Source: Streptomyces gossypii (GTDB taxonomy: Bacteria > Actinomycetota > Actinomycetes > Streptomycetales > Streptomycetaceae). Taken from it: a DNA stretch of 64,000 nt. Shown piece by piece: positions 41,958 to 51,364 of the stretch (within the stretch, counting starts at the first letter, position 1; each line of letters starts with the position of its first letter). A program made the translations under genes and the position numbers. The DNA lies in assembly GCF_025165795.1 (NCBI RefSeq), contig NZ_JAJAGO010000007.1:209034-273033 (forward strand). Reading direction: 5' to 3'. The notes under the pieces are model-generated. The model was given only the letters and a program-made list of their open reading frames with translations, did no database searches and was not told where the DNA came from.

Positions 41958-42968
41958 TCAGAGCTGCTCTCCTCCATCCGCTGCCACCACCCCCGTCGTC
42001 GCCCGCGCACGCCGGAAGCTTGCGCGGTAGTCCCTGGGGCGCCGTCCGGTGTGCCTGGCGAAGAGGGCAGCGAAGGTTCCCGAGTCCCGGTACCCGACCG
42101 CGGTGGAGATGCCGGCGACGGTTTGGTCCGTGGTCTCCAGGAGGTGGCGGGCACGGCGGACGCGCGAGGACTGCAGGTATGCGAGGGGACTCCTGCCGGT
42201 CTCGTCCGCGAAGCGCCGCAGCAGCGTCCGCGTGCTGACGTGGAACGTCTCCGACAACGCCCCGAGGTCGTACCGGGCGGAGAGGTTCTGGTCGAGCTGC
42301 CGCATGACCCGGCGGGAGAACTCGTCTCCGGGCTGCGGAAGAAGCCGCGCGTCCACGTACGGCGTCTGGGACGAGCGTGCGTCGTCGACGAGCGCCACCC
42401 GCGCGGTTGTCCGTGCCACGCCCGCACCGCTGTGCTCACGGATCAGCTCCAGCGCGAAGTCGTACATGGCGCTGAAGGCCGCCGTCGTCGTCACTCCCTG
42501 GTCGGTGACGACAAGGCGTTCGGGGCGGACATCGCAGCTCGGACAGCGCCGGGCCAGCTCGTCCGTGAGCAGCCATGCCGTCGTGGCCCGGCGTCGGTCG
42601 AGAAGCCCTGCCTCGCCGAGCAGGAACGCACCGACACAGAGGGAGACGACGGCCTTGCCCGCGGCCGCGTGGGAGCGGATCGCCGCAATTTCGGGGGCGA
42701 GAGGCGCGAGCTTCGCGTCCATGTCGAGGCCCGGCACGAGCTCGAACCCCGGCACGACAAGGACGTCCACCTCGCAGAGCGGTGAGACGGCCAACTCCAC
42801 ACCACCCGATGCGGCGACTCGGCGGCGAGGCGAGACAACCGACACCTCGTATCCGGCGCGGTCCGGGCCGGCAACGTGCGTGGCCATCGTCAGGAGGTCG
42901 GGCACGCCGAACACCTCGGACGCGAAGCAGCCCGGATAGGCCAGGACCCCAACCCGCAGCGCGCTCAC
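41958..42968 (-). CDS. GlxA-family regulator (DJ-1/PfpI + AraC)
   Basis: A 336-residue regulator with the same architecture as the one at 31 kb but clearly diverged. The N-terminal DJ-1/PfpI domain has its cysteine in VVSLCVGAFLLGEAGLLDRR. The C-terminal AraC domain contains LSARYDLGALSETFHVSTRT and the second HTH GISTAVGYRDSGTFAALFAR, then HTGRRPRDYR. It is convergent with the DeoR gene (6 bp between stops) and divergent to the dienelactone hydrolase; that hydrolase is the likely target. A 12-bp palindrome lies in the 96-bp divergent gap. Confidence 0.9.
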   Translation of the reverse strand: MSALRVGVLAYPGCFASEVFGVPDLLTMATHVAGPDRAGYEVSVVSPRRRVAASGGVELAVSPLCEVDVLVVPGFELVPGLDMDAKLAPLAPEIAAIRSHAAAGKAVVSLCVGAFLLGEAGLLDRRRATTAWLLTDELARRCPSCDVRPERLVVTDQGVTTTAAFSAMYDFALELIREHSGAGVARTTARVALVDDARSSQTPYVDARLLPQPGDEFSRRVMRQLDQNLSARYDLGALSETFHVSTRTLLRRFADETGRSPLAYLQSSRVRRARHLLETTDQTVAGISTAVGYRDSGTFAALFARHTGRRPRDYRASFRRARATTGVVAADGGEQL

Positions 42969-43031
42969 GCTCGCCTCCTCACCGCCGTGGCTGTGGCGAG
43001 ATTACCCCCGTGCTTGGCGATCCGGCCCATA

Positions 43032-43043
43032 CCCGTGCACGGG
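43032..43043. promoter_or_regulatory. 12-bp palindrome in GlxA/hydrolase gap
   Basis: CCCGTGCACGGG is a perfect palindrome 21 bp before the dienelactone hydrolase ATG and 63 bp before the GlxA start. Nearby CCCGTGCTTGG resembles one arm. Candidate binding site for the divergent regulator. Confidence 0.45.
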
Positions 43044-43064
43044 CACATCCCGCACGCTGTCCCC

Positions 43065-43946
43065 ATGAGCGCTGCCAACGGGCGTCTTGACGACGCGATC
43101 ACGGACTTCTCACGCCGCCTCACGGACGTGGACGGGGTGGTGAAGACGGTGTACACCGCCGGTTCCGGACCGGCCGTCGTGGTGATGCCGGAGATGCCCG
43201 GCATCAGCCCCGACGTCCTCCGGCTGGCACGGTGGGTGCGGGATGCGGGCTTCACCGTCTACGTCCCTTCACTCTTCGGGACCGACGGTGCCTACCCGAC
43301 GACCGAGAACGGTAAGGAGGTTGCCCGCCGCGCATGCGTCAGTGCCGAGTTCCGTGCGTTCGCCGGGGGCGGCACCAGCCCCGTCACGGCGTGGCTGCGC
43401 GGGCTCGCACGCCAAGCCCACGCCGAGTGCGGCGGTCCGGGAGTCGGCGCCCTCGGGCTGTGCTTCACCGGTAACTTCGCCCTCACGATGGCGATGGAGC
43501 CGGCCGTCATCGCGCCAGTTGTCAACCACCCGTCACTGCCGCTGGACGACCCCGCCGGACTCGAGATCAGCGAAGAGGACGCGCGCACCGTCCGGGACCG
43601 CATCGCACGCGATGGGCTGAAGGTCCTCGGGTACCGCTTCGACGGTGACCGCTGGTGCACCGGCCGGCGCTTCGCCGCCTACCAAGCACTCCTTGGCGAC
43701 GCCTTCGACGGGCGCGTCCTTCCGGGCAGGTCTGCCCACGCCGACCCGCCCCCGTTCTTCCGCGACGTGGTCGGCACCCCCCACAGCGTCGTCACCGCCC
43801 ATCTCGTCGACGAGGAGGGACATCCCACGCTGAGGGCCAAGGACGAGATCCTCGCCTTCCTGACCGCCCGCTTGAGGCCGTCCTCAGCCTCGAAGGGCGA
43901 TCGTCAGCACGAGCAGGGGGCGGCTGGCGCGTCAGAGGGAGGTTAG
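43065..43946 (+). CDS. Dienelactone hydrolase family protein
   Basis: A 293-residue alpha/beta hydrolase of the dienelactone hydrolase family. The nucleophile is probably the cysteine in VGALGLCFTGNFALTMAM (the family uses Gly-x-Cys-x-Gly-Gly; here the tail of the motif is TGN). The catalytic histidine is near the C-terminus in VDEEGHPTLRAKDEIL. The early strand VVVMPEMPGISPDVLRLARW is typical. ATG 43065 is used since the earlier open frame is not conserved-looking. A divergent GlxA regulator probably controls it. The natural substrate is unknown; dienelactone itself is unlikely without chlorocatechol genes nearby. Confidence 0.85.
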   Translation: MSAANGRLDDAITDFSRRLTDVDGVVKTVYTAGSGPAVVVMPEMPGISPDVLRLARWVRDAGFTVYVPSLFGTDGAYPTTENGKEVARRACVSAEFRAFAGGGTSPVTAWLRGLARQAHAECGGPGVGALGLCFTGNFALTMAMEPAVIAPVVNHPSLPLDDPAGLEISEEDARTVRDRIARDGLKVLGYRFDGDRWCTGRRFAAYQALLGDAFDGRVLPGRSAHADPPPFFRDVVGTPHSVVTAHLVDEEGHPTLRAKDEILAFLTARLRPSSASKGDRQHEQGAAGASEGG

Positions 43947-44755
43947 GGGGCGGTGCGGCGGCCGGGGCGTTCGTCGTACGGGGTGGCGCGGGAGCCATCG
44001 ACGCCGACCTCCAGCCTGCCGATCCGTTCGACCTCCACGACGACGCGGTCGCCGTGGTGGAGGGGCCCGACGCCGGCGGGGGTGCCGGTCGCGATGCCGA
44101 TGACGAGCGCGGCGAAGACCATGGGCCAGCGCGAGTCGTACTGGCCGACGAAGCCGAACAGGGCGACGGGCACGGTCTGGCGGTCGGTGCCGCTGAGGTA
44201 GAGCAGCGGGGTGAGGAAGTCGTTCCAGACGAAGATGACGTTGAGGATGACCACGGTGCCGGTGACGGGCCGCATCAGGGGCAGCACCACATGGAAGAGG
44301 GCGCGTAGCGGGCCGCAGCCGTCCGTGAGGGCGGCCTCCTCGTAGCCGCGGTCGAGGGCCCGCGGGAAGCCGGTGTACAGGAAGACGGAGAACGGCATCT
44401 GGAGGCCGATGTAGAAGATCACGAGTGCCAGTGGGTTTCCCAGCAGTCCGAGGTCCCGCATCGTCTGGTAGAGCGGGATCAGGGCCAGTTGGAAGGGCAG
44501 CAGCAGTCCGGTCATGAAGAGCAGGAAGGCGCCCTTGGACCAGGAACGGGTGGAGCGGGCGAGCGGGTAGGCGGCCATCGAGGACAGCACCACGAGGAAC
44601 AGCACACTGCCGAGGGTCACCAGCAGGCTGTGCAGCAGCGCCTGCCCCAGACCCGCCAACTGCCAGGCGTCGGCGTAGTTGTTCAGGGTGGGGCTGGTCG
44701 GCGGGGCGACCGGTGACGGCCTCCACACGCCGGTGCGCCAGGTGTAGCGCTTCAC
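43943..44755 (-). pseudogene. MalG-type ABC permease fused to FAH hydrolase tail
   Basis: GTG 44755 overlaps the MalF-like fragment by 4 bp (GTGA), the usual malF-malG junction. The N-terminus reads VKRYTWRTGVWRPSPVAPPT and goes straight to LNNYADAWQLAGLGQALLHS, so the first membrane helix and its loop are deleted in frame. The core is a normal carbohydrate permease with the EAA loop RGYEEAALTDGCGPLRALFH. At about 44090 the permease stops mid-helix (MVFAALVIGIA) and continues in frame into TGTPAGVGPLHHGDRVVVEV, the C-terminal signature of a fumarylacetoacetate hydrolase-family protein. About 270 residues in total; not expected to be a working transporter. Confidence 0.8.
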
Positions 44756-45512
44756 GCGGACTTCTCCTGCCTCTTGAGCCAGCCGTACTGGACGTAGCTG
44801 AAGAGGGCGACGAACACGGTGAGGACGACGGCGAGGGCGATGCTGTAGGCGAACTCGTTGAACTGGAACGCCTGCCGGTAGATCACTGTGGAGAGGGTGT
44901 CGGTGGAGCCGCCGGGGCCGCCCTGGGTCATCACCCAGACCTGGTCGAAGAGTTTCAGGCCGCCGATGAGAGACAGCGTGAGGTTGATGGTGATGGCCGG
45001 GGCGAGCACGGGCCGTACGACGCACCAGAAGCGGCGCAGGGGACCGGCGCCGTCGATGTCGGCGGCCTCGTAGATCTCCTGGGGGATGCTCTGCAGCCCG
45101 GCCAGGAAGATGACCATGGAGTATCCGGCGAACTGCCAGATGATGACGGCGACCACGGACCACAGGGCGATCGACGGGTCGCCGAGCCAGTCCTGGCTCA
45201 GGGAGCCCAGGCCGATCGCCTCCAGCAGGGCGTTGATCGCGCCCTCGGGGGCGTAGAGGTACTTCCACAGGTAGGCCGTGACGACCGGGGTGATGACGGC
45301 CGGTGCGAAGAAGAAGACGCGCAGCACGTTCCGGCTGCGGATGCGGGAGTTGACGCCCAGGGCGAGCAGCAGCCCGATGCCGTTCTGCACGACGGTGATA
45401 GCGAGCGCGACCAGCAGCGTGTTGGTGACGGCCGAACGGGCCGCCTCGTCCTGCCAGATGGCGCGGAAGTTCTCCAGGCCGATGAAGTCCAGGGTGGGGC
45501 TGCCGTACCGCG
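44752..45512 (-). pseudogene. MalF-type ABC permease, N-terminal truncation
   Basis: A sugar-transport permease missing its start. The sequence becomes recognisable at about 45510 (PTLDFIGLENFRAIWQDEAA), which should follow the first helix. It continues through NTLLVALAITV, FFFAPAVITPVVTAYLWKYL and the EAA loop QEIYEAADIDGAGPLRRFWC to an intact C-terminus. The N-terminal helix and start codon are replaced by the middle of a LysR gene in a different frame. An internal GTG at 45390 could give a 212-residue protein, but the fold would be incomplete. The partner binding protein is not present. Confidence 0.8.
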
Positions 45513-46129
45513 GGGGCGTCGTAGGTACGCTGGTAGATCACCCAGGGCAGGCGCTGGAGGTCGTCGATGGTGAGCTGGTCGCCGATCTCGGGGTGGTCGG
45601 TGGCGACCACGAAGACCCAGCGGTCGTCGTACAGGTCGGTGGCGGGAAAGCCGCTGACCACACCGTGCGGCCTCAGCATGCCGTCGACCGTGCCCAGCCG
45701 CGCCCCCGTGCTTTCGTCGATGTCGGCGGGCACCTGCTGGAACCGCAGCCGGATGCCGGGGGCCTCCCGGTGGACGAGGCGGACCAGCTCGGCGCCGATG
45801 ACGGCCACCGCGTAGTCGGAGGCGATGACGGTGAACTCGTGGGCCTCGCGCCCCGGGTCGAAGTCCGCCTGGCTGGTGAAGACCCGCTCCAGCAGGGCGC
45901 ATGCGGTGGTGGTGCGGTCGAGGAGCACCTGGCCGAGCGGGGTGAGCGCGTACTGGCCGCCGTCCCGGGCGAGCAGGTCGTCGTCGAAGTGGCGGCGCAG
46001 GCGCGCCAGGGCGGCGCTCATCGCCGGCTGGCTGAGCCCGTTGCGCTGCCCGGCGCGGGTGACGCTGCGCTCCTCCAGCAGGGCGCGCAGGGCGCTCACC
46101 AGATTGAGGTCCAGTTTGGCGAGGTTCAC
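45512..46129 (-). pseudogene. LysR-family regulator, C-terminal truncation
   Basis: The start is intact (GTG 46129, preceded by GGAGGGGATGCG), as are the NodD/LinR-like N-terminal residues NLAKLDLNLVSALRALLEE and the HTH AGQRNGLSQPAMSAALARLR. The effector domain runs to about residue 206 (WVIYQRTYDAP) and then joins, out of frame, a MalF permease. About 95 residues of the effector domain are lost. Translation would continue into meaningless sequence. It was presumably the divergent regulator of the aromatic-catabolism genes whose remnants start at 46219. Confidence 0.8.
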
Positions 46130-46218
46130 CGCATCCCCTCCCGCATCCATCGGCACGTGCTGTCCATCAGCACCTGCATCCATGCCGTCGATGGAGAGAG
46201 AAACCCGCAGCCGATCCC

Positions 46219-47646
46219 ATGCCTCTTTCCTCTTCGCTCCCCGCCCCGCTGTTCGGCGGCCCGTTCGCGGCAGTCCGGCGCCAACTACCGCCGCCATGTC
46301 ATCGACCTGCACGTCGCCCACCGCTCCCCCGACGACCGCAGGAGCGAGGAGGAACTGCGCGCCGAGGCAGCCGAGATCATGAACCGGCGGGCCGCCGACG
46401 ACCTGCCGTACGTCTTCATCGGCCTGCCGACCTCGCTCACCGGCCCCTACGACGAGGTCGTCCTGCCCGCGTGGTGCGCCCAGCCGGACTGGGAACTGGA
46501 GCTGGCGGCGGTGATCTCCCGCCCCGCCCACCGCGTCTCCCCGAGGAAGCACTGGAGGACGTCGCGGGCTACACGATCGCCAACGACCTCACCGACCGGG
46601 CCGGTGTCTTCCGCCGCGACATGCCGCCGATCGGGACCGACTGGCTGCGCTCCAAGAACGCCCCCGGCTTCACCCCGCTCGGCCCCTGGCTCATCCCGGC
46701 CGGGTCGGTCGGCGACCCGGGCGACCTGCGGCTGACACTGCGGCTCAACGGTGAAACCATGCAGGACGAGTCCACCAAGGACATGGTCTTCTCGGTCGCG
46801 CGGATGGTGTCGTACGTCTCGCAGACCGCCCGGCTTCTCCCCGGCGACCTGGTACTCACCGGCAGCCCGGCCGGAAGCGGCCGGGCCGACGAGAAGCGCC
46901 TCGATCTCGTGTCGTACGGCGCCGCGACCCAGCAGGACGTGGACACCCTCGCCGAACGCCTCCTCGCGGGTGACGTCCAGCTGATCACCCGGCCGGGAGA
47001 GGTGAAGACCCCGGGCGGCGGCTACGGATTCCGCTTCTTCGATGTCGACGGCCGCACCGTCGAGGTCTCCGCCGACGTCCGGGCGCGCCGGCACCGCCGC
47101 GTCGAGGAGAAGGAGTCCGTCCCCGTCCGCCTCTCCCACGTCGTCCTCAACTCCCCCGATCTGGATCGCACTCGTGCCTGGTACGAGCGGCACCTCGGCT
47201 TCGCGCTGTCCGACACCCTCAGCTCGCCGCACATGGGCGAGGTCATGCACTTCATGCGGATCAGCTCCCAGCACCACTCCATGGCCCTCGCCAAGGGGCC
47301 GCACACCTCGCTGCACCACGTCTCGTTCGAGATGAGGGGCATCGACGAGTACATGCGCGGCTCCGGCCGGGTCATGCGCGCCGGGTTCCGCAAGGTCTGG
47401 GGCCCCGGCCGCCACGTGGCGGGCGACAACACCTTCACGTACTTCCTCGACCCGCACGGCAACACCGTCGAGTACACCACCGAACTGGAGGAGCTCGACG
47501 AGGACACCTGGCACCCGCACGTCTACGACTTCTCCCAGCCGGAGGTCACCGACCAGTGGGGCACCGCCAACCCGATGAACGAACTCATCGCCAAGGAGTC
47601 CTTCAACGACATCGACCGCAGCTGCTTCGTCGCCCCGCCCGTGTGA
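46219..47646 (+). pseudogene. FAH-family hydrolase fused in frame to VOC ring-cleavage dioxygenase
   Basis: The FAH part reads IDLHVAHRSPDDRRSEEEL, YVFIGLPTSLTGPYDEVVLP and WELELAAVI in one frame. It shifts frame near 46540 (one base missing in TCCCC) to DVAGYTIANDLTDRAGVFRR, LRSKNAPGFTPLGPWL and LLPGDLVLTGSPAGSG. At about 46880 it continues without a break into the second part of a vicinal-oxygen-chelate dioxygenase (GGGYGFRFFDVDGRTVEVSA, RLSHVVLNSPDLDRTRAWYE, HHVSFEMRGIDEYM, DPHGNTVEYTTELEELD). Metal ligands His, His and Glu of the VOC C-terminal domain are visible, but its N-terminal domain is mostly missing, as is the FAH C-terminus. Confidence 0.8.
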
Positions 47647-47681
47647 CTCGCCCGCTCGCCCCCTCCCTCCTACGGAGCCCC

Positions 47682-48147
47682 ATGCGATTCGCCACCTACC
47701 TTCAGGAGGAGCGCCGCCGTTGCGGCGTACTGGGCAAGGACACCGCCGCCGCCCTCGGACCGTACCTGGTCACCGCAGACGAACTGGAGCCGTACCGGAA
47801 CGCCGACGGACTGCTGGAACTCGCCCTGACCGCCGAGATCAACGGACAGGTCGTCGGCACCGACCTGCTGTCCAACATGAGCTGGACCTTCGAGGAGATG
47901 GTGGCCTATGCCTCACGTGGCACCCGGGTCATGCCCGGTGACGTGCTCGGCTCAGGCACCTGCGGCAACGGCGGCTGCCTGGCCGAACTGTGGGGCGTAC
48001 GGGGCGAGCGGACGTCCCCGCCCCTCCAGCCCGGCGACACCGTCACCCTCACCGTGGAAGGCATCGGCACTCTCCAACACGGTCGTCCCCGGGCCCGAGC
48101 CGATCCCGCTGCCCACGGCCCGCCACCGCCCCAGAAACCGGCCATGA
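47682..48147 (+). pseudogene. FAH-family hydrolase with internal deletion and frameshift
   Basis: It begins like a complete FAH protein (MRFATYLQEERRRCGVLG, ATG 47682), but after about 20 residues jumps to the late catalytic core (ALGPYLVTADELEPYRNADG, ALTAEINGQVVGTDLLSNMS, YASRGTRVMPGDVLGSGTCG). Roughly half of the usual 300-plus residues are absent. Near 48075 (CACTCTCCAACACG) a one-base shift puts the expected C-terminus (SNTVVPGPEPIPLPTA) into another frame, ending at 48147. Doubly damaged and unlikely to be active. Confidence 0.78.
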
Positions 48148-48168
48148 CGGGCCCACACCGTGGCGGTG

Positions 48169-50040
48169 TTAGTCAGCTGAGGCTTCCACGTAGCTGATGT
48201 CCGGCCGCGGCGGCTGCTCCATGCCGTCGCCGATGAAGTAGTCGACGTGGTGCGACTGCATGTACCCCTTGACGGTCATGTCGTTCCGGTAGCCCGGGTT
48301 GTGCGGCAGGGTGTAGAGCCGGGTGTCCGTCGCGTGGTCCGTCGTGAAGATGATCAGTTCGTTGTGGTCCCCGTTGACGTAGAGGGCTTCCTCACGCCAG
48401 TCGCCGAAGACGTCACCGACCATCGTCGGATTGCCCTGGCCCACGTTGGTCGCGCCGTAGTGCCAGGTGGTCAGCTGCCGCTGTGAGCCGTCCGGGGCCC
48501 AGTTCTCGAACTTGCCGTCACTGAGCAGCTCCAGCATGGGGTCACCATCCCACCAGATGCCCAGTTCAGGCCACGGAGCGTCGTCCGGGTCCTGGATCAG
48601 CTCGTCGGTGGGCGCATTGTAGAGACCGGAGAAAGACCATGCTTCCATGCCGGGGTGGCGGGAGTCGATGTCGCCGGCCATGCCGCGCCCGACGTCGCCT
48701 TCGCCGTCCTCGACGTGCTGCCAGAGCATGGTGCCGTCGCTGGCGTCGTAGTAGTACTCCCGCAGGCCGTCGGCCTGGTTCTGCTGCACACCGTAGCCCT
48801 CGAGACCCGGCCGGTCCGGGTCCATGTCGGCGATGTGGAAGCGGTCGCCGTGCACGACGCCTTGGTCTGCGAGCGAGTAGAGCATGGTGCCGTCGCCGTC
48901 GAGCACGAACCCGATCTCGGCGACCTCGTCGTCGCCGTCACCGTCCACGTCGATGACGCGGGTGTTGTGACCGTCGGCGGCGTCCTGGTTCCCGCGCAGC
49001 CACTTCCACTGCCGGGTCAGGTCCTTCCCCTCGAAGTTCCAGGCGGATATGACGAGGTTGAAGGAGCCGTCCGACTTTCGGTTCTTCTGGTAGGCGACCA
49101 GGCTCGGCGTGGTGCCGTCGAGGTAGCCCACGGCGAAGCGGGCGTTCATCGGACCTGTCTCGATGTAGTCGTCCGGCACGGGCCCCGTGGCCCGGGGCGC
49201 TCCGGTCTCGCCGTCCAGGATCGCGATGGACTGGTGGACGTCGTCCTCCTCGGAGTGCACGCTGCCGTCGCCGAAGGTGACCCCGTCGGCGACACGCACG
49301 GCGACCTCGGCGGTGCCGTCGCTGTCGAAGTCGTAGACGGTGGCGCCGTCCCAGTGGCCGGTCCCGAGCGTGGCCGACCCGGAGTCCGAGCTGTTCGGCC
49401 CCATGTCGACCTCCCAGAGGAACTCGCCGTCGCTGGCGTACGCTTCCAGCTTCTGCCCGGGCCGTGGCGCGTTCCGGAGGACAAGGTAGTCGTACTCGCC
49501 GTCGCCGGTGAGGTCACCGACCCAGGAGAACTTGATCTGGTCACCGTCGCGCAGCGGGACGCGGACCACCGGCTCCTCGGCGTGGTCGGCGTCCAGTGTG
49601 AACGCGCCGCTGGGTTCCTGCACTTCGCCGTCGACGACGGGAACAACCCGATAGCGGTTCTCCTCGCTCAGGTCGGCCTCGGAGTCCTCGAAGTTGGTAC
49701 CGCCGGTCAGGACGTCGTCGTTGATCCGCTTCCAGTCACCGTCGCCCGTCGCGCGCTCGACGTGGAAGCCGATGTCCTCCGGGTCCAGGCCCAGGAGCCG
49801 CCAGGAGACGAACACATCGGTCTCGCTGGAGCGCACTGCCACGACCCCACGGTCGAGGTTCTCCATCGGGCGCGTCGCCTGCACCGCGTCGGTCGAGGTC
49901 GGGGTTCGGGACGACTGGCCGGTTGACGCGGGATCAGCCGACGCGGGGCCCAGGAGCACGGCGCTGGCGACCAGTGCCGCGACCGCGACCGCTGCGCCGA
50001 GTGGCCTTCGGCGGACTCGCCGCCGGTGTGTGCTTGGCAT
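48169..50040 (-). CDS. Rhamnogalacturonan endolyase (PL11)
   Basis: A 623-residue secreted lyase that cleaves the rhamnose-galacturonate backbone of pectin rhamnogalacturonan I by beta-elimination. The arginine-rich N-terminus RRRVRRRPLGAAVAVAALVA is the signal peptide, with cleavage expected after GPASA. A fibronectin-like domain follows (RGVVAVRSSETDVFVSWRLL to about residue 130), then the eight-bladed propeller of PL11 with calcium-type motifs (DFDSDGTAEVAV, DVDGDGDDEVAE, DMDPDRPGLEGYGVQQNQAD). The end is HHVDYFIGDGM. ATG 50040 has AGGAGGTTTTC. It is the left boundary of the pectin locus and convergent with the FAH remnant. Confidence 0.92.
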   Translation of the reverse strand: MPSTHRRRVRRRPLGAAVAVAALVASAVLLGPASADPASTGQSSRTPTSTDAVQATRPMENLDRGVVAVRSSETDVFVSWRLLGLDPEDIGFHVERATGDGDWKRINDDVLTGGTNFEDSEADLSEENRYRVVPVVDGEVQEPSGAFTLDADHAEEPVVRVPLRDGDQIKFSWVGDLTGDGEYDYLVLRNAPRPGQKLEAYASDGEFLWEVDMGPNSSDSGSATLGTGHWDGATVYDFDSDGTAEVAVRVADGVTFGDGSVHSEEDDVHQSIAILDGETGAPRATGPVPDDYIETGPMNARFAVGYLDGTTPSLVAYQKNRKSDGSFNLVISAWNFEGKDLTRQWKWLRGNQDAADGHNTRVIDVDGDGDDEVAEIGFVLDGDGTMLYSLADQGVVHGDRFHIADMDPDRPGLEGYGVQQNQADGLREYYYDASDGTMLWQHVEDGEGDVGRGMAGDIDSRHPGMEAWSFSGLYNAPTDELIQDPDDAPWPELGIWWDGDPMLELLSDGKFENWAPDGSQRQLTTWHYGATNVGQGNPTMVGDVFGDWREEALYVNGDHNELIIFTTDHATDTRLYTLPHNPGYRNDMTVKGYMQSHHVDYFIGDGMEQPPRPDISYVEASAD

Positions 50041-50605
50041 GAAAACCTCCTGGCTTCTCAGCCATCTCTGTCGGGACTCGGACCCACGGTCCACCGGACC
50101 GCTCTGCCGCGACCTCTCCATGGGCCGTCCCTTCGGGTGGGGGGAACGTTGCTTCATACGTGCGGAGTTGCGCGGCGCGGCCCAGGGGTGGGGGTGCTGG
50201 CGCCGCCACCCGCCTCGGGAAGTAACGGGGGCGGCAGCACGTCGAAAGGGGCGGGGATCGGGACGACCGCTGGTGGGGGAACGGGCCCTGGCGCCACGCG
50301 CACTGCACTGTCGACCCGCGAGTGGACGCAAGTCAAGAGAACTGCGCGAGTTGAGTCTCTTAGCTTCATAACTCTCGGCACAACTTGCGTACATACAGAG
50401 ATAAAGACGGCATTGCACATGCCTGACGTGCCACCTCTGGCCCCTGGTGGCCAGTTTGAGTCAGGGTTAATCAACAACGAAAATGTTGCTGCACAGCGCA
50501 ACACCCCACGGGGATGCCCGGAGGAGCCAACTGGACATCACTGCCCGCGGGTTGGGCCCGGAACGAATGAGTGCCACGCCCTGCCGCCCGTTGTTGGACG
50601 GTCCG
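50041..50605. other. Upstream region of PL11 gene
   Basis: About 565 bp, GC-poor in its centre (50330-50500). ACGCAAGT (50326-50333) and ACTTGCGT (50383-50390) form an exact 8-bp inverted repeat. Nothing here looks like a protein gene. It must hold the PL11 promoter; the AAGCGCTT-type motif seen before other genes of this locus is not present. The right end runs into the 3' end of the cupin gene. Confidence 0.5.
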
Positions 50606-51364
50606 TCACGCGTGCGGTCCGCCGGAGCGCCGGGCCGAGTCGTAAGGGCGCAGGAATCCGCACATGCCCAGTGACTGCGCTGCGGGTTCCGCGATGCGTG
50701 TCACCTCGGCCTGGTGCAGGTGGTCCGCTGTACCCTGCTTCAGTGCGTCGATCTGCGCGAGTGCGCGTGCGGCAGTGGCTGCCGCTCCCTCCTCGACCAC
50801 GCGCTGCCACTGGCCGACCCGCGGCCTGACGAGTGCCACCGCGGCACGGTGGAAGCCTTCGAGGGCGGAGGTGTTGCCGTCCTCCGTCTGTCTCCGCAGT
50901 TCGGTGAACCCCTCCAGGGCCAGGTCTCTGCGGGCTCGGGCGCGCTGCGGGCAGGGGCGACCGTCCTCGTCGTCGATGGCGACGGCCTCGGGGTAGCGCT
51001 CCGGCGTGAGGTACTCCGGAGGGAAGGTCAGGACGGCATCGCCTGCTTCGGGCAGTCCGCTGTTCTGCATGACGATGAGGACCCGCAGGTCGTCGTCATT
51101 GACCGCGCGGTGAATGGTGCCCGGGGTGAACCAGACGACGTCGCCGGGGTCGAGCAGATGGGTCCGCGGCCCCTCGTGGGTGAGGGTCTGCAGCCGCCCC
51201 CGCCCCCCGGTGACGACGTAGCACTCGGCGCACGTCAGGTGCATGTGCGGGGAGCCGCCGTGTTCCAGGTCGGCCGTCGGCCACGGATATACCTGCAACT
51301 GGCTGAGGCCCACGGATCCGGGGAAGTCAGGAAGGGGCGCGGGGAGGGAGGCGGGAGCGGTCAC
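50606..51364 (-). CDS. Cupin-domain protein with helical C-terminus
   Basis: A 252-residue protein. The N-terminal cupin (about residues 25-120) includes HGGSPHMHLTCAECYVVTGG and PGDVVWFTPGTIHRAVNDDD, with histidines and glutamate placed for metal binding. The C-terminal 100 residues are helical (LEGFTELRRQTEDG, AAATAARALAQIDALKQG). GTG 51364 overlaps the DUF6807 gene by 4 bp, so it is third in the Gfo/Idh-DUF6807-cupin operon. A sugar isomerase or sensor role is plausible; no close characterised relative comes to mind. Confidence 0.75.
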   Translation of the reverse strand: MTAPASLPAPLPDFPGSVGLSQLQVYPWPTADLEHGGSPHMHLTCAECYVVTGGRGRLQTLTHEGPRTHLLDPGDVVWFTPGTIHRAVNDDDLRVLIVMQNSGLPEAGDAVLTFPPEYLTPERYPEAVAIDDEDGRPCPQRARARRDLALEGFTELRRQTEDGNTSALEGFHRAAVALVRPRVGQWQRVVEEGAAATAARALAQIDALKQGTADHLHQAEVTRIAEPAAQSLGMCGFLRPYDSARRSGGPHA

